This document shows positions 48,101-59,632 of a DNA stretch of 64,000 bases, piece after piece (within the stretch, counting starts at the first letter, position 1; the number at the start of each line of letters is the position of its first letter). The stretch is from Silene conica (Eukaryota; Streptophyta; Magnoliopsida; Caryophyllales; Caryophyllaceae), in contig CM055316.2 in assembly GCA_029255685.2 (NCBI GenBank), positions 80,908,861 to 80,972,860 of the forward strand, written 5' to 3'. The translations under genes were made by a program, and so were the position numbers. Under the pieces are notes generated by a model. That model did no database searches, was not told the origin of the DNA, and was given only the letters and a program-made list of their open reading frames with translations.

Positions 48101-51100
48101 TTTCTGGATTTTCACCATTTCCTTCTAGCCCAATATAGTAACAGTTATGTTGATGAGATTTGAACAAAATTAAATGGAAGTTGTAACTTACAAGGTAAAA
48201 TTTTATTAGGTAGTAAAGATTGATCAATGAATTGATCGAGAAACGAATACGGAGTAATTGATACGGAGTATAGATGAAGAAGAAATTAGGAGAAATGAAA
48301 ATCCGGTGAGATATTGGTGGGGAAAATACAAAAGGGCTTAATATCACATTTTGGGAACGGTGCGGGGGCCAATTACTCCAATTAAAACTTAGGGGTAAAT
48401 TTCACAATTCACCAAAGTAAAGGGGTCTAATTACCACTTCCCTCGTTAATTCTCTCTTTGTAATGTGACTATATAGAATTCTTGGAGATTTCCTCTCCCA
48501 GCCCAGTACTCTTCATTCTTTATATCTCAAAAAAGACAAACATTCTTCAATTGCATGCGACAATTCAATATGTGAGAAAAGAGCATATTCCAACCAATGA
48601 AAAGTTTAAAAATTTGCTGAAGTTTTGCACCAGCACATTGCTGCAAGTATCAAAAGTTAATTAACTACTGACAACCCGTAATATGACTATATAGAATATT
48701 TGGGGATATTTACACTTCTGGCCCAGTGCTCTTCACAAATTTAAAAGGCCAAAACAGGTTCATGTAATATAGCTTACAATGTACTCTCTTCAGCCCGTTA
48801 GTGGGTAAATTATTAAAAGCACTATTAACCGCGTACCACAAACCTTACCATTTCAGCCAAAATAATGGGCAGGACCTAGAGAATCTGCGTCAATGGCAAC
48901 TATACACTTAATTTTAGAACATTATTTACTATATTGATCTGAATTTGACGTTCAAAATTTATAATTTCCAGAAAGAAAAAAAAGTTGGGGGGAGTTAGAC
49001 AGCTGAGGTGATGGAATATGACAGCAACGGTTAGGTAGGTTTTTGGGTGGGGTTATGGTGACAAATTGGGGGTGAAGCAGGATGTGGAGGCGTTGAGTCA
49101 TGAGTGATAGTGGCAGTCTGGCAGATTTAGGGTGAAGAAAAGATGATGGGAGCTAAATTGCTTAGGGATGTTAAGGAGTTCTAATATTGAATAGAGGATC
49201 AAATAAATCCTATCAACCTTGGTGACGTAGAAGATTTAAGGGCACAAAAACTGATGGCATTTTCTTGTAATTATAAGGTTTTGAAGACGTGTTTATCTAA
49301 TTTTTGCCAAAAAAATGGAATGAGTAGAATGGATTGAATTGTCCAAAAGAAGTAATCTGGATAGATTGGTCTGCATAGGAGGTAGTATAATAATATCAAG
49401 AGCACATTGGAAAGTATCACGAAAAGAACAGCTGAAAAGATTGATAATGAAGGGTAGTGTCCTAGTTTAGTTAGTACCTTTTGGCTCATGATTACTAATT
49501 CAGATCCATTTCCAAGTTTAACATATAAGAAAATACATGATAGGAATATAATTTTTGTTTCATTCCCTATATTACCTAGTATGATATACTTTCTGTACCT
49601 TTTAATTCATCTTATAAAAAAATTATCTTCTCGCATGGGATATGGTGAAGACTCTAGTTCCGTTAGTACCTTTTGGCTTTATATTAGACCTCTAATGAAA
49701 GTATGAAATTTGTTTGCCCTTTCTCTTTTTTTTCTTCTCATTGTTCCCTTCAGCATGTCATTTACACATTATCTTCTTTCACTTTCTTACTTTATTCTTC
49801 AACATCACTGATCTCCACATATCAGATCTCTTGCGACTGTCTTATACTAATATGCTCCATACTTGAAAGCAGGTTACCGAATCACCTCTAATCCCGTCGA
49901 ATCGTAAATTAGTCGCACTTATTCATACCATAATGTTTCATTAAATCGATCTATCAGGCACTCATTTAATTATGTATCACATATGAGTATCAAAGTATAT
50001 TTAGCGAATTAGGTAACCCTGGCTCCAACAACCAAGGCGTTTATACAAGATTCATATAAAAACTTCTTGTCGAAACAGCTTATCATGTTTTAGAGGCTAA
50101 CAAGAGACGTGTATGATTTGCTTATCATATAAAAAATGCTTCAATTTCTCCTTTTTAGCAAATTTCAAAGCATTTCCATATTTGGGGTCAAGAGGCTACA
50201 GGACACGTGTGCAACTGGAAAACACTATTTCTCCCAGCCACTGCCTCCATCCTCCCTTCCCCTTCTCATATCCTCCCAAACCCCTCATCCAATGACATCC
50301 CCCTTTCTCATTTAGCACACCACTACTTTCCCTATACCACGAATTTCCAAACCCCCTTCTCGTTCCTGTCACGTTCACTGCTCCACACCCTGCCTTCATC
50401 AGCCCTTGAACTTGCACAGCAAGACCGTCCCATGTACAGTTGTAACTTGCGACAGTCCCTTTCCAATCTCTATCTACCTGATGACTCCACCAACATCCTA
50501 GTTTTCACTCTCCAACCTACACCTTTTCTTAGCGTGCTCATGTATACTAACCATTTTCCACTTTCGACAGCGGATGAGGGGTGGGGGAATGGATTTTGTT
50601 CACATTCAATAATGCCCACTCACCCTCCCAGGCTCTCACAAACAAACTAAGAAACAAAAGAACAACAACAACAAAAATCGCCCCTTTTTTCTTATATTTA
50701 GGTTCGTCAATTAACATCCATAAATATCATCTGCCATTTGGAAGATTTTTCAGATTAGGGTTAACTAGTAGGTATTTGAAATTTAGAAGAACTGCCTTCA
50801 CTGATACTTTGAGATAATGAATTTGCTTAATATTTGTGAATCCTTCACTGTTACTTTGAAATAGTGAATTTGCTTAATATTTATGATTCACATTAAGTTA
50901 TTGTCAGTTCTAACAATTTGCCTACAAAAACCAATTTTGGTCCGGTCCAGTACTTCTTCTACCTTTTAACCTTAGTTCCATCTTGGTCTACCTAGTCCAA
51001 TCCGGTCTAACCCTACTTCAGACCAGTCCCGAACTCCCGACCAGTGAACACCCTCAGGCGGCTCTTGAGGATTCAGCTCAACATCTAAAAAAAGTTTTAA

Positions 51101-52019
51101 CGTACAAAAACTAAACAAAAAGACAACTGGAAATGAAACTCTTGCCAAGATACACAGAGAATCAAATTTACATGAAACAGATGGAAATGCATAGAAACAC
51201 ACACATACAAGGTAACATAGGAATGAAAAATGGTAGTCGTAAATAAACCATGCTCTCATATTCTAGTGTTCTACTAACAAAAACATTGGATTTCCATCAA
51301 CTCCTCAAGTATGAATGTCGTGAATTTCGAGATCAAGAATGTGATCAACTAGACAGAATAAGAAGACTGTGCTCTCTAGGGGAAGGCTAAAATATAAGAC
51401 AAATATATTGGTTTCACACACCTTTCCTCTTCTCCCATACAGAATGGTATGAAGCAACTTAAACGTCTCTTCAGTCTTTTTCCTTGACAGCTTGTATGCA
51501 ACTGTAATTCAAAATATGTTAGTACGGCATAAAACTACATAATAATACAACACCGTCAATCAGAAGTGAATGTAGATAATTCAGGTGATCATGAAATACT
51601 ATAACGCTTAGCATACTAACTCAATTCTGGTAAGCACACATTTGCATCATATCAGAGAATCGTGTTATAATCCACAGCTCAACATATTGCATCAAAGATT
51701 TCAAATGAGTACATCGGCACATGCTTAACATGTAGTACGGAATTTTGACAAAATTTGCAGACAAAGGTACAATACAAATGATTGGAAAGCAAGAAGACTA
51801 CTTTACTGACTATGATTATGATTATGAAGATACTCAGAGAAGTCTTATAGCTTAACAAGTAATGTGATTGTAAACTAAAACAATTTCTGGCCAAAATTAT
51901 TACATAGAAGAGTATCTCATCAGAAAAAATTAATATGCTCAAACGCAGCCAACCATATCTTAGTATAGCAGCCAAACAAGTAATCAAAAGGGGCATTCCT
52001 ATGTATATGAACAGGAGTG

Positions 52020-52086
<67 letters not shown>

Positions 52087-53045
52087 TACTATTGGGTATG
52101 TCTTTCAGTGGCGTGCCGCGACCCTGCAATGTCAAGTTAACAATTAAGTAAAAATAACTAAATGGCCAGTAAAAAAAGGCACTATGCATGAGGGTTATGG
52201 CATGTCACCTTCTCGATGTGAATTTCCCTATAGGTATCTTTCTCAATTGTTGCAACCAATCTTTCAACAGATTTCCTCTCACGTACTGGACGGTCAAGAA
52301 CAGGAGTCCTTGGTTCCAGCTCCTTTTCAACAGCTTTTTTCTTTCTGTCAGAACTCTTATCTCGATCACTGCTTACCCTACTGCGTTTTTTAGAGCCTTT
52401 CTCTTCCTTCTCATCTGTTTTCTCCTTTTCTTTCTTGTCTTCCTTATCCTCGTCACTTTCCTTCGCCTTATCACTTTCCTTTGCTTCTTCACTATCCTTT
52501 TCTTTTGCATCTTCTTCCACCTCTTCACTTTCCTTGGCCTCGTCATTTTCCGTTACTCCTTCCTCATTTTCCTTTGCTTCATTAATTTCCTTGGCCTCGT
52601 TACTTTCCTTTGCTTCTTCACTGTCCTTTACCTCTTCACTTTCTTTTCCGTCTTCACCTTCCTTATTCTCTTCCGTTTCCTCAACTTTCTCATCTTCAGC
52701 CTCGGCCACTTTATCCATTTTCTCATCCAAACCATCCGTTTTCCCCTCTGCCATACTTTCCTTATTGTCATCTTTATCCAAGTTTTCCTCCACTTCCATT
52801 GCCTCAGTCTTAATCTCTTCCTTATCCTCTTCAATATCCGCTTTTTCCTCTACCTTAGTCTCTTCCTCTGCCTTATCTTGCTTCACCACAGCCTCCTCAT
52901 CATTCTCATCCTTGTTATCTTCCTCCATTTCTTTCACTCCAGTCTCCTCCACTTTCTTCTCCGCCCCACTCTCACCCGACACCTCCGACTTAACATCATT
53001 TTTCACCACCTCCTTCACTTCCGCCTTCGTATCCTCCTCACCCAT
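42180..53045 (-). CDS. DEK-domain chromatin-associated protein
   Basis: Eleven coding exons on the minus strand: 53045-52209, 52123-52090, 51501-51422, 47037-46978, 46405-46295, 45853-45773, 45656-45588, 44569-44119, 43688-43576, 42911-42881 and 42343-42180. All phases fit and give 676 residues. Plant DEK proteins bind chromatin, influence nucleosome positions and gene responses, and act in the nucleus. Residues 1-230 are an acidic Glu/Lys/Asp-rich region with a loose SEEAKES-like repeat. A DEK/SAP-like core follows (RPVRERKSVERLV, then GRGTPLKDIPN, SRFSGFVWHDDE, LEFCDVLDIPMSKANPRK and KLLDFLVAPHATTTVLLAD). Then come basic GRKRKRPATKSRSP and an acidic/lysine-rich linker. The C-terminal DEK_C domain (about 592-649) starts SDDELKKAICDILKEVDF. 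An upstream in-frame ATG at 53069 is possible. A 4.4-kb intron holds several repeats. Plant relatives I recall are about 700-780 residues. Confidence 0.93.
43127..43474. mobile_element. MITE in a DEK intron
   Basis: Ends GACCATCCCCAAGCAA and TTGCTTGGGAATGGTC are inverted repeats (15 of 16). The 348-base interior is rich in GTCGATT/GAGTCAA words. Target duplication unclear, class open. Confidence 0.7.
46046..46130 (-). mobile_element. SINE 3' fragment (Au-like) in a DEK intron
   Basis: On the minus strand it ends TTGTTGTTGTAGT after CGCAACTTGCGGGAACTC, like the second copy at 47850-47980. The (TTG)n tail is typical of Au-type plant SINEs. Confidence 0.65.
47320..48444. mobile_element. Mutator-like non-autonomous element in the large DEK intron
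   Basis: Inverted ends of about 100 bases: left GGGGAAGCGGTAATTAAACC, right complement starting GAGGGAAGTGGTAATTAGAC. Both arms carry GCCCTTTTGTATTTTCC. A perfect 11-bp flank GTTAATTCTCT (47309-47319 and 48445-48455) is the target duplication, slightly longer than the usual 9. A SINE fragment is nested inside. Confidence 0.87.
47850..47980 (+). mobile_element. SINE fragment (Au-like), nested
   Basis: It contains GGGTCATTCGGAAACAGACT, AAGGTAAGGCTGCGTACATC and a (TTG)n tail at 47962-47979, the arrangement seen in Au/TS-type plant SINEs. The 5' part is incomplete. Confidence 0.75.
48456..51421. other. Rest of the large DEK intron
   Basis: No second gene is supported. 50200-50650 is C/T-rich, with a 147-codon open frame that looks like a by-product of composition. 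50930-51040 is rich in GGTC/GACC words. Several AT-rich stretches. Confidence 0.5.
52025..52083. repeat. (GA)n microsatellite next to a DEK splice donor
   Basis: About 58 bases of GA (CT on the coding strand). It begins about seven bases after the donor of the 34-base exon 52123-52090. Confidence 0.95.
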
Positions 53046-53099
53046 TCTAAACCCCTTCCTCCTCCACAAAACTCAAATCACACTCTTTAACCTACACAA

Positions 53100-53500
53100 C
53101 CAAAAAATCTACGCAACGAAACCGTAAAAATTAGTTCCTTAACCTAAAATCACATAATCACACACCACAAACACAACCTCAAAAACTCAATAATCTCGGC
53201 AATGCACAAAAAGAGATAGGCGAGATTACAAACTAAACGCAGAAAAATCAAAAAAAACAAATTACTAACAAAATGCACAAAAATCAAAACCCTAAAAATG
53301 ACGAACGGTAACAATTCACATCTATAATTAACCGCGAAAAAAGCAAATTGAAGACAAAAAACACCGAAAATCGATAAAATTGAAATGAAGATTAGAAGAA
53401 ATTGAAGAACTTACAGTGAATTAATGGCGAATTAAAGGAGATTCGAAGGTTCGAAAAGAGCTTGTTCGACGACGACTTGCAGTATTACCACTCTCTCCTC
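53100..53500 (-). other. DEK leader with a probable 5'-UTR intron
   Basis: On the minus strand CACTGTAAGT at 53419-53410 is a strong donor (exon end 53415), and TTGTGTAG near 53098 could be the acceptor. The transcript probably starts near 53500. Confidence 0.55.
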
Positions 53501-53754
53501 TTTGTGTTTGTTTTGCTGCTATAGCATATGAACAAAATAATAATGAAGGGTATTTTCGGGATTATGAACAATATGGCATCGTTGGAGAGCGGAGAGCGTG
53601 TTTTTAAGTGAGGGTATTTTGTGAATTTCGTTGGGTTTTTTTTGGTTCTTATGTTTGGGTTGGTTTTGGGTCTTGGATTTGAAATTCGGGTTTGAGTTTT
53701 CGTTTGAAAATTTTGGCGGATCATGAATGCATTTCGTGGGGGGTTTGATCATGT

Positions 53755-53950
53755 AGTAAGTCTTGCTTGCGACGGGTCACTATTTGTGACGGATATTTTA
53801 TGAGATAAAAGGGATACAAAATGAGTTAGTGGAGAAAGGTGACCACATGAATAGTGTTGGAGAGAGAAAAAAAGTGAATATTTTGTGAGAGAAAATGGTG
53901 TCCGTCACAAGCTTGCGACGGATAGTGTCGTTGCAAATAAGAATTTGTGT
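53755..53950. mobile_element. Mutator-type MITE, copy 2 (196 bases)
   Basis: Same family as 21446-21640: AGTAAGTCTTGCTTGCGACG at the left, AATAAGAATTTGTGT at the right. Flanks TGATCATGT (53746-53754) and TAATCATGT (53951-53959) form a 9-bp target duplication with one change. No coding content. It lies upstream of the DEK promoter. Confidence 0.88.
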
Positions 53951-54520
53951 TAATCATGTCGTTTGTGTTTTTCGGCATAAATATTTTTACATAATAAGTT
54001 TGTGACGTGAGATCAACTTGCAACTTTGCAAGCGAAATGGAGAGTGGAGAGGGCAAGTGGAAGGGATTGTGAGAGGTTGTAAGTTTGTGACCGTCACAAA
54101 CAAGACGGAGTGTATTTTATTTGTGTATTAAGTTTATGGCTATTATCTATCTAGTTTAGTTTATGCGGAGTTTTTATTTTGGGAATAAACCTCTTTTTTG
54201 TGTGTGTGCATTATCCGTTTTAGTTTATACTCAAGTTGGGGTAGAATTATTAAGACATAAAAAACTCTTTTTCAGTTCTGTTTTATTCTCAAAAAAATCT
54301 GACCCAAAACTTCTGCCCGAGTTAGAACTAACTTTTACTAGTTAATTTAAGTGCTGATAGGTCGAAAAGTTGAATTTATTTTAATTTTTTAGGATTATAT
54401 ATTAGTAATCCTGTTGTTTAATGGTCACCAGACCCAGCGCAACGATTGGCGTCAATCATATACAATGTAAGATGTAACCACCACAATTGTGTCCATGCTT
54501 TTCTAGGCATGGTTCACGAT

Positions 54521-55114
54521 TAGAGTTGGCAAATCGAGTCATGACACGTTGGCACGGATTGCCACGACCTGAACTCGGCATGGCTCCGGCACAGCCCGAG
54601 TGAAAAGTGCAACAGACTCGGGTCCGACACTGGTAGGGTGAGGTTAGGCAACTGCACTTAATAGGGTAATTCTCGTGCCTAGGCATAGGTCGACACAAGA
54701 CACAAGGAGACACGTCACGACATTATTGGTTCGACATGGCCCTAAATTGGCATGATTTTCTTTTTCTTTTTTGAAACGTACTAACTCTAAAAATACCATC
54801 TAACTTCAATTCATTTTCGTCACAATTCAATCAAGTTTCTACTACTTATCTTACCATTTACATCTTACAATATTAATATCTATAAATCATTAATTATATT
54901 ATATCTATAAATCAAAAAGAAAAAATTAAAGTCAAAATGGGTCAGCCCAAAGGTTTGGCACGACCTAGTCCATGGGCCAAGCACAATTTTGGTAGCTCAA
55001 TGGCATGATATGACACGAAGGCCCAACTAACCGTGTTTAGGCCGGGCAAAAACAGAGGCCTAGAACGACGGGTTGGGTCTCGGTCAGGCACGCCATAGCT
55101 TAGTTCTAACTCTA
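54521..55114. mobile_element. Degenerate hAT-like MITE
   Basis: Ends TAGAGTTGGCAA and ...TTCTAACTCTA are weak inverted repeats of hAT type. The arms are rich in GGCACG/CGTGCC and GACACG words around an AT-rich centre. No target duplication is visible, so this copy is old or mis-bounded. Confidence 0.5.
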
Positions 55115-56545
55115 TATTTGCAATTAGTGTAACTTTTTTAAAGTTTTATTTTTACAAGGTATAATATCTAGATTGATTTTCAAGCATAAATATATTTCAT
55201 TGTGTTGGATAATAGGGGTAAATTGAAGCCACTAATTCTCAAACCAATTCAAAATTTCTAGGCAATATTCTAACCGAAATCATAAAACCGACAACTTTAT
55301 TAAACTCACAAAAATAATGTTTAACAATCACATTGTGGAAAAACTCATATTGATTCACCTGTTAGAACGAAGTTCTTTAATGAAAAAGTTGCAACAATAA
55401 TACCATAACCACACACAAGTTAGAGCCCTTATCGTTGTGATTTCTCACGGAGTAAGCCAACTATGTTTTAGTATAATCTATTTTAGATCCATTGAAATTT
55501 AGTCGGAGAAAATATTTTGAAAGTTTTTCCAAATACATTTCGTCAGTGTCATTCATATAATTCTTCACCCACCCACATATAAAAGGATGCTTACGATCTT
55601 AACTCATGAGAAATATTTTAGCCACCTCATGAGAAGAGAGCACTTAATTCTTAAGTTGCAAAAGGTGTAATTCTAAAATAATTATAATAAGAAGAGTTAT
55701 TTGAGTCTTTATAATGCAGTGAATTTTATGTTCGCTTGTCATATGTGAAACATTAAAATATTATTAAGACAAATATTATAAGCCATTAACAACGATTCTA
55801 TAATTTAACGACCTCGTCCCTCAAAATCTCTAACCAACTTGAGGACATTGGACCACCACACATGTTCTCCTTTGCTCTAGTCATCACTTCTACTGTCTTA
55901 CCCTTTTGCACTTCATCCATTGTCCTCCAAGACCTCCATATTGTCAGCACTTTCTAATATGAGCACCTCATATTTTGACTTGTATTCTTTTATTATTTTG
56001 CTTTAAAAAACATTTTAAAGTAAGTATTCCCAACGTCGTGTTATTGATAGCCCTACCTTTTCTATCGTTGACTTAGGGCCATATTCTGAACCAAACGACA
56101 CCATAGAAGATAAGAAGTATTGAAGACGACCCAAAAGTCACAGGAGTGGATAATTGATGAGTTTCGATCTAGAATAACAATTAAGATGAACATTCGTGCA
56201 CACTCTCATTCAAATAAATCAACCTATTATCTTACAAAATTTCTTAGGTGCTTTATGAAGACAATACATATGTCCTCCTTAACCAATAAGAAGATTTAAT
56301 TCCTAAATCATAACAAATCCTATTTCCATTTACCTTTACATTTATAATAAATATTATAAATTAAAGTTTTTTATTGGTTAAGGAGAACATGAATAGTTAA
56401 AACGAACATACTTATTGTCTTTCAGAACGACCCAAAAAAAATCATTTTTTATACAGAGTATTCGGTATACATGTAAACATGTTTCAGCTACCTTTAAACA
56501 TTTAACTTATCCCTTAAATTAATCCATAAATTATTATTTACCGAT
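55115..56545. other. Intergenic, nothing recognised
   Basis: AT-rich. No gene, terminal repeat or RNA recognised. Confidence 0.5.
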
Positions 56546-56561
56546 AGAAAATACGAAAGTC

Positions 56562-57437
56562 GATAATTGGCCCTCGAAATTCGCGGTTGTGGTGTGGTGG
56601 ATTTGGAAATGGAGGAACTTACGGGTTTTTGGACAAGAACAAAATTTCGGTCCCAACAAGTTTAATTTTCTAATATGTCGGATGCAAGAAGTGGCTCGGG
56701 CGCAAGAGAATCAGAGTCTAGAGTTGGGAACGGAGGTAGTGCGTAAGGAAATCTTTGTGAATTGGCTCGCCCCTCCGGAAGGATGGGTGGCCTTGAATGT
56801 GGATGGTGCCTCAAAGGGGAACCCGGGTTCAGCTGGTGCGGGAGGCATTTTCCGTAATTCAGCCGGACAAATTCTGGGAGCTTTCGCGGAGAGATTGGGT
56901 GAGGCCACAGTCACAAGGGCGGAACTCCTAGCTTTACGCAGAGGCCTGATGATTGCTTTGGAATGTCAATTTGAGAGGGTTGTTATTCAGACGGACTCAA
57001 AAACCATAATGGGTTTCATGGAGCGACCAGCCAGTCCCCCATCGGGTCACTCACATATGATCAATATATGTCAATCTTTTATCCGAGACTCACAATGGAG
57101 AGTAGAAATGCATCACACGTATCGGGAAGCAAATGCGTGTGCTGACTGGTTGGCTAACCAAGGTGTAATACAAGATCACAAATTAGTCCGGTATGATCTG
57201 TCTAATATACCGAACCCTCTTTTCAAACTTGCTCAACAGGATATCAGTGGTGTAGCGTGACCTCGGATGATGCCCGTCAGTCCGGCGTCCTAGGAGTGTG
57301 CGTTTTTTAGCTTTTCTTAGTTGTTGGTAGTTTCGTTGTTTTCTTTACTGTTTTGCAACTCTTACCCTTTCTTTTCGTTTTCCGCTTTCGTTCGGGCGTA
57401 GTCCCACTTCTCTTTACCAAAAAAAAAAAAAAAAAAA
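56562..57437 (+). mobile_element. 5'-truncated LINE with RNase H end, poly(A) and target duplication
   Basis: A 16-bp flank, AGAAAATACGAAAGTC at 56546-56561 and AGAAAATAGGAAAGTC at 57438-57453 (one change), brackets the insert. The right end is an A-run of about 20. The reading frame is open from the left border to 57260 and codes for the RNase H-like (RVT_3) C-terminus of a plant LINE. Catalytic acids are visible: Asp in NVDGASKGNPGSAGAGG, Glu in TRAELLALRRG, Asp in VIQTDSK and the late Asp in ANACADWLANQG. Truncation at the 5' end happened at insertion, as is usual. The frame remains uninterrupted, so the insertion is fairly recent. Confidence 0.9.
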
Positions 57438-57459
57438 AGAAAATAGGAAAGTCCGTACT

Positions 57460-58130
57460 AGTATGACCTAACATAGTTGAAAAGTCAAGAAATAAATTGA
57501 CCCCGTGATATTTCTAAGGAAAAGCGAGAGTATAATAACACATAAAATGAGACCATGAGTTAGAAAAAACAATGGCAATGATGTACCACTTTGACGTTTT
57601 TGGACTCCTTCGTCCTCACTTTAATAATTGATGTCCTAACGTATTACACCACCCCCTCATAAACAACCTTCATGTACTAACGAAAAACATATGGCCTTTT
57701 TTTCGTTAAGACGGGATTACAATGGTCAATATGAATTAAGACCGTCTCAAATAAGAGTTACTATATGCTTATGGTTTGAATTATCAGTACTCCTTTTGAT
57801 TAATTAAGATGTTCCGCCCTTTTTGGGGAGGAACTAAGATGATTGAATATGTGAAGGAAAATGGAACACCTGAATTATCATTGATCGACTAATAAAGATC
57901 ATGAAAAAATCGACTGTACAAACTCTTATTAAAGATAGATATTATCCGTCACAAGCTGAAAACGTATAATACCCCTTTCATAAAATGTAAGTGACACTAG
58001 TCGTGAGTTGCTCAATTTCCTCATTGTCTTCCCACTTGTTTTATTGTGAAAGATATATTATCCGTCACAAGTTGACGCTTTGATTCCCTAAGCCAATTGA
58101 AGAATTAGTACTTGGTATCTAGTTAGTACG
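57460..58130. other. Intergenic, with TCCGTCACAAG words
   Basis: No gene. TTATCCGTCACAAG(C/T)TGA occurs at 57943 and 58061, suggesting an old member of the GTGACGGA MITE group. Confidence 0.45.
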
Positions 58131-58327
58131 AACACTTCTCTTAATTAGCCGTCCTGTGTCCAATACCGTGTCCGACACTTATTGAACACATGGCTAAGCA
58201 TATTACAGTTTAGACGATAAATAAAATTTTAAAGAAGTTCAATTAGAAGATGAGTTTGGATAAAAAATGAGAATTACTTATATTAGAGGTCGAATTGTAG
58301 CTTTACTTATTTAGATTTAGTTTTAAA
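58130..58327. mobile_element. Partial hAT-type MITE, inverted relative of 28149-28495
   Basis: ACACTTCTCTTAATTAGCCG and the following GTGTCCAAT.CCGTGTCCGAC match 28495-28440 in reverse. Homology ends exactly where the Helitron 3' end begins. Confidence 0.75.
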
Positions 58328-58795
58328 CTAGTTTTACGCCAGTGCAAAAATGCACGAGTTAAATTTTATTAAAACGAAAAAATTAATGAGTCCAGTATCT
58401 TTAATAAAAATATGATTTAAGTCTTATAGTTATATCGATTTAAAAACTGAAGAACATTTAGATAGTTAACTTAGACCTAAGCAAAAACAACGCATTAGCT
58501 TGATATTATAAATATACACAGATTTATTTAGGACGACGCCATCCATTTAAGCTTATGAGGGGTCAAACATATATGTAGGATAATAAGATAAAAGTAAAAT
58601 GTTTATTCTATATACCCATGAGAAGTAGAACTGGTCCGTTTTAAACATAATACGGATAGTAGCTGATAAAAATATATAGATATGAAAATATAATTGCTGT
58701 TTAAATCTTAAGTTTCTAACCATCGTAATTAACCCAAATTATTATTGGTTCGACTCTCTAACTACCCAAAAAAATTCGACCATATAATATGTTTT
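58328..58795 (-). mobile_element. Helitron 3 (partial), minus orientation
   Basis: CTAG at 58328-58331, hairpin-like GCCAGTGC...GCACGAG, then sequence colinear with Helitrons 1 and 2 for about 460 bases (to CGACCATATAATATG). It is more diverged than those two and its 5' part is missing. Inserted into the hAT MITE copy. Confidence 0.78.
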
Positions 58796-59049
58796 TTGTT
58801 TTTTGTTTTTCAGATTTATTTTTTGGACCGTTCTATATCATATTTTATACGAGTAGCACAAATTCCCAACAATAGATTACAATTCCCTTATACGAGTAGC
58901 ACAAATTCTTGTTTCAAACCAACAAAATGTCTAAATATTAGCAAAAAGTCTGTCTTATCAATACAAATGGGATATATCCGTCGAATGGTGTCCGAAAAAA
59001 ATAGGATCCGTGATTTCTCACAATCCCCTTCTCACTTGCTCCATATAAG

Positions 59050-59110
59050 AGATCAAAGCTTGTGACGGAATATTCCGTCCGCAATTCTAATTTGTGGTAA
59101 AAAAAGTAGG
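59050..59110. repeat. Remnant of the GTGACGGA MITE group
   Basis: CTTGTGACGGAATATTCCGT followed by CTAATTTGTGG resembles the end of the 195-base MITEs. Its partner end was not found. Confidence 0.35.
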
Positions 59111-59277
59111 TTTTATTAAAATTCTCCTAAAATTCAAGTAAAATACCAATTAAAAACACTAAAAAAAAACAGCTTAAAATTAAATTAATCATACATAAAT
59201 AAACTGAAAAAGTATTACATTATTTTCGATCATCACAACATTTCTTTAAAAAAAAAAACATCAGTCCATGTCTCCAT

Positions 59278-59565
59278 TCAGTCATTCTTATAACTTTCAC
59301 CGAAAACTTCCGGTTGACCAGCAACATAATCCAACAACCCTTCAGCAGCTTTCTCACCGGGAGCATCGGTGGCCTGTGGCGTAACCCGACTGAAAACAAC
59401 ACCAACTGCCAAAAATAGAGCCGTTGAAGCCAAAAGCGGCCAGAAAAACCCTAATAAATCGATAAACCTCGGCGCCATGGTCGCAATGATGTAAATTAAG
59501 AATATTAATATTATTCCAATTAAAGCATGGAATTTAAACTTGAACAATTTTTGTTGGATCTCCAT
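59278..59565 (-). CDS. Small membrane protein, two transmembrane helices
   Basis: A single open frame of 95 residues. Residues about 13-33 (HALIGIILIFLIYIIATMAP) and 39-59 (FFWPLLASTALFLAVGVVFS) form two hydrophobic helices. The C-terminal 35 residues are polar, ending in GQPEVFGESYKND. I recall similar short uncharacterised plant proteins, but I cannot name a function. Support for a real gene: codon-like composition, a TATA-like CTATATACT about 60 bases upstream on the minus strand, a CT-rich leader and isolation from transposons. It could have more exons, but the stop at 59278 is followed by AT-rich DNA. Confidence 0.75.
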   Translation of the reverse strand: MEIQQKLFKFKFHALIGIILIFLIYIIATMAPRFIDLLGFFWPLLASTALFLAVGVVFSRVTPQATDAPGEKAAEGLLDYVAGQPEVFGESYKND

Positions 59566-59621
59566 TTTTATGTGGGTTTTAATTGGGGGTTTTGATTGAT
59601 TGAAGAAAGATTCTGGGATTT

Positions 59622-59632
59622 GGGAGTATATA
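59622..59632 (-). promoter_or_regulatory. TATA-like box of the small membrane protein gene
   Basis: The minus-strand word CCTATATACTCC lies about 60 bases before the start codon at 59565, followed by a CT-rich leader. Confidence 0.55.

Noticed and set aside
50207-50650. Open frame of 147 codons in the DEK intron
   Set aside because: C/T-rich DNA gives a Pro/Ser/Leu-rich translation; overlapping frames are equally open. No support for a nested gene.
52188-53127. Long plus-strand open frames of 300 and 230 codons opposite the DEK first exon
   Set aside because: They are low-complexity Phe/Leu- or Ser-rich translations of the complement of Glu/Lys-rich coding sequence.
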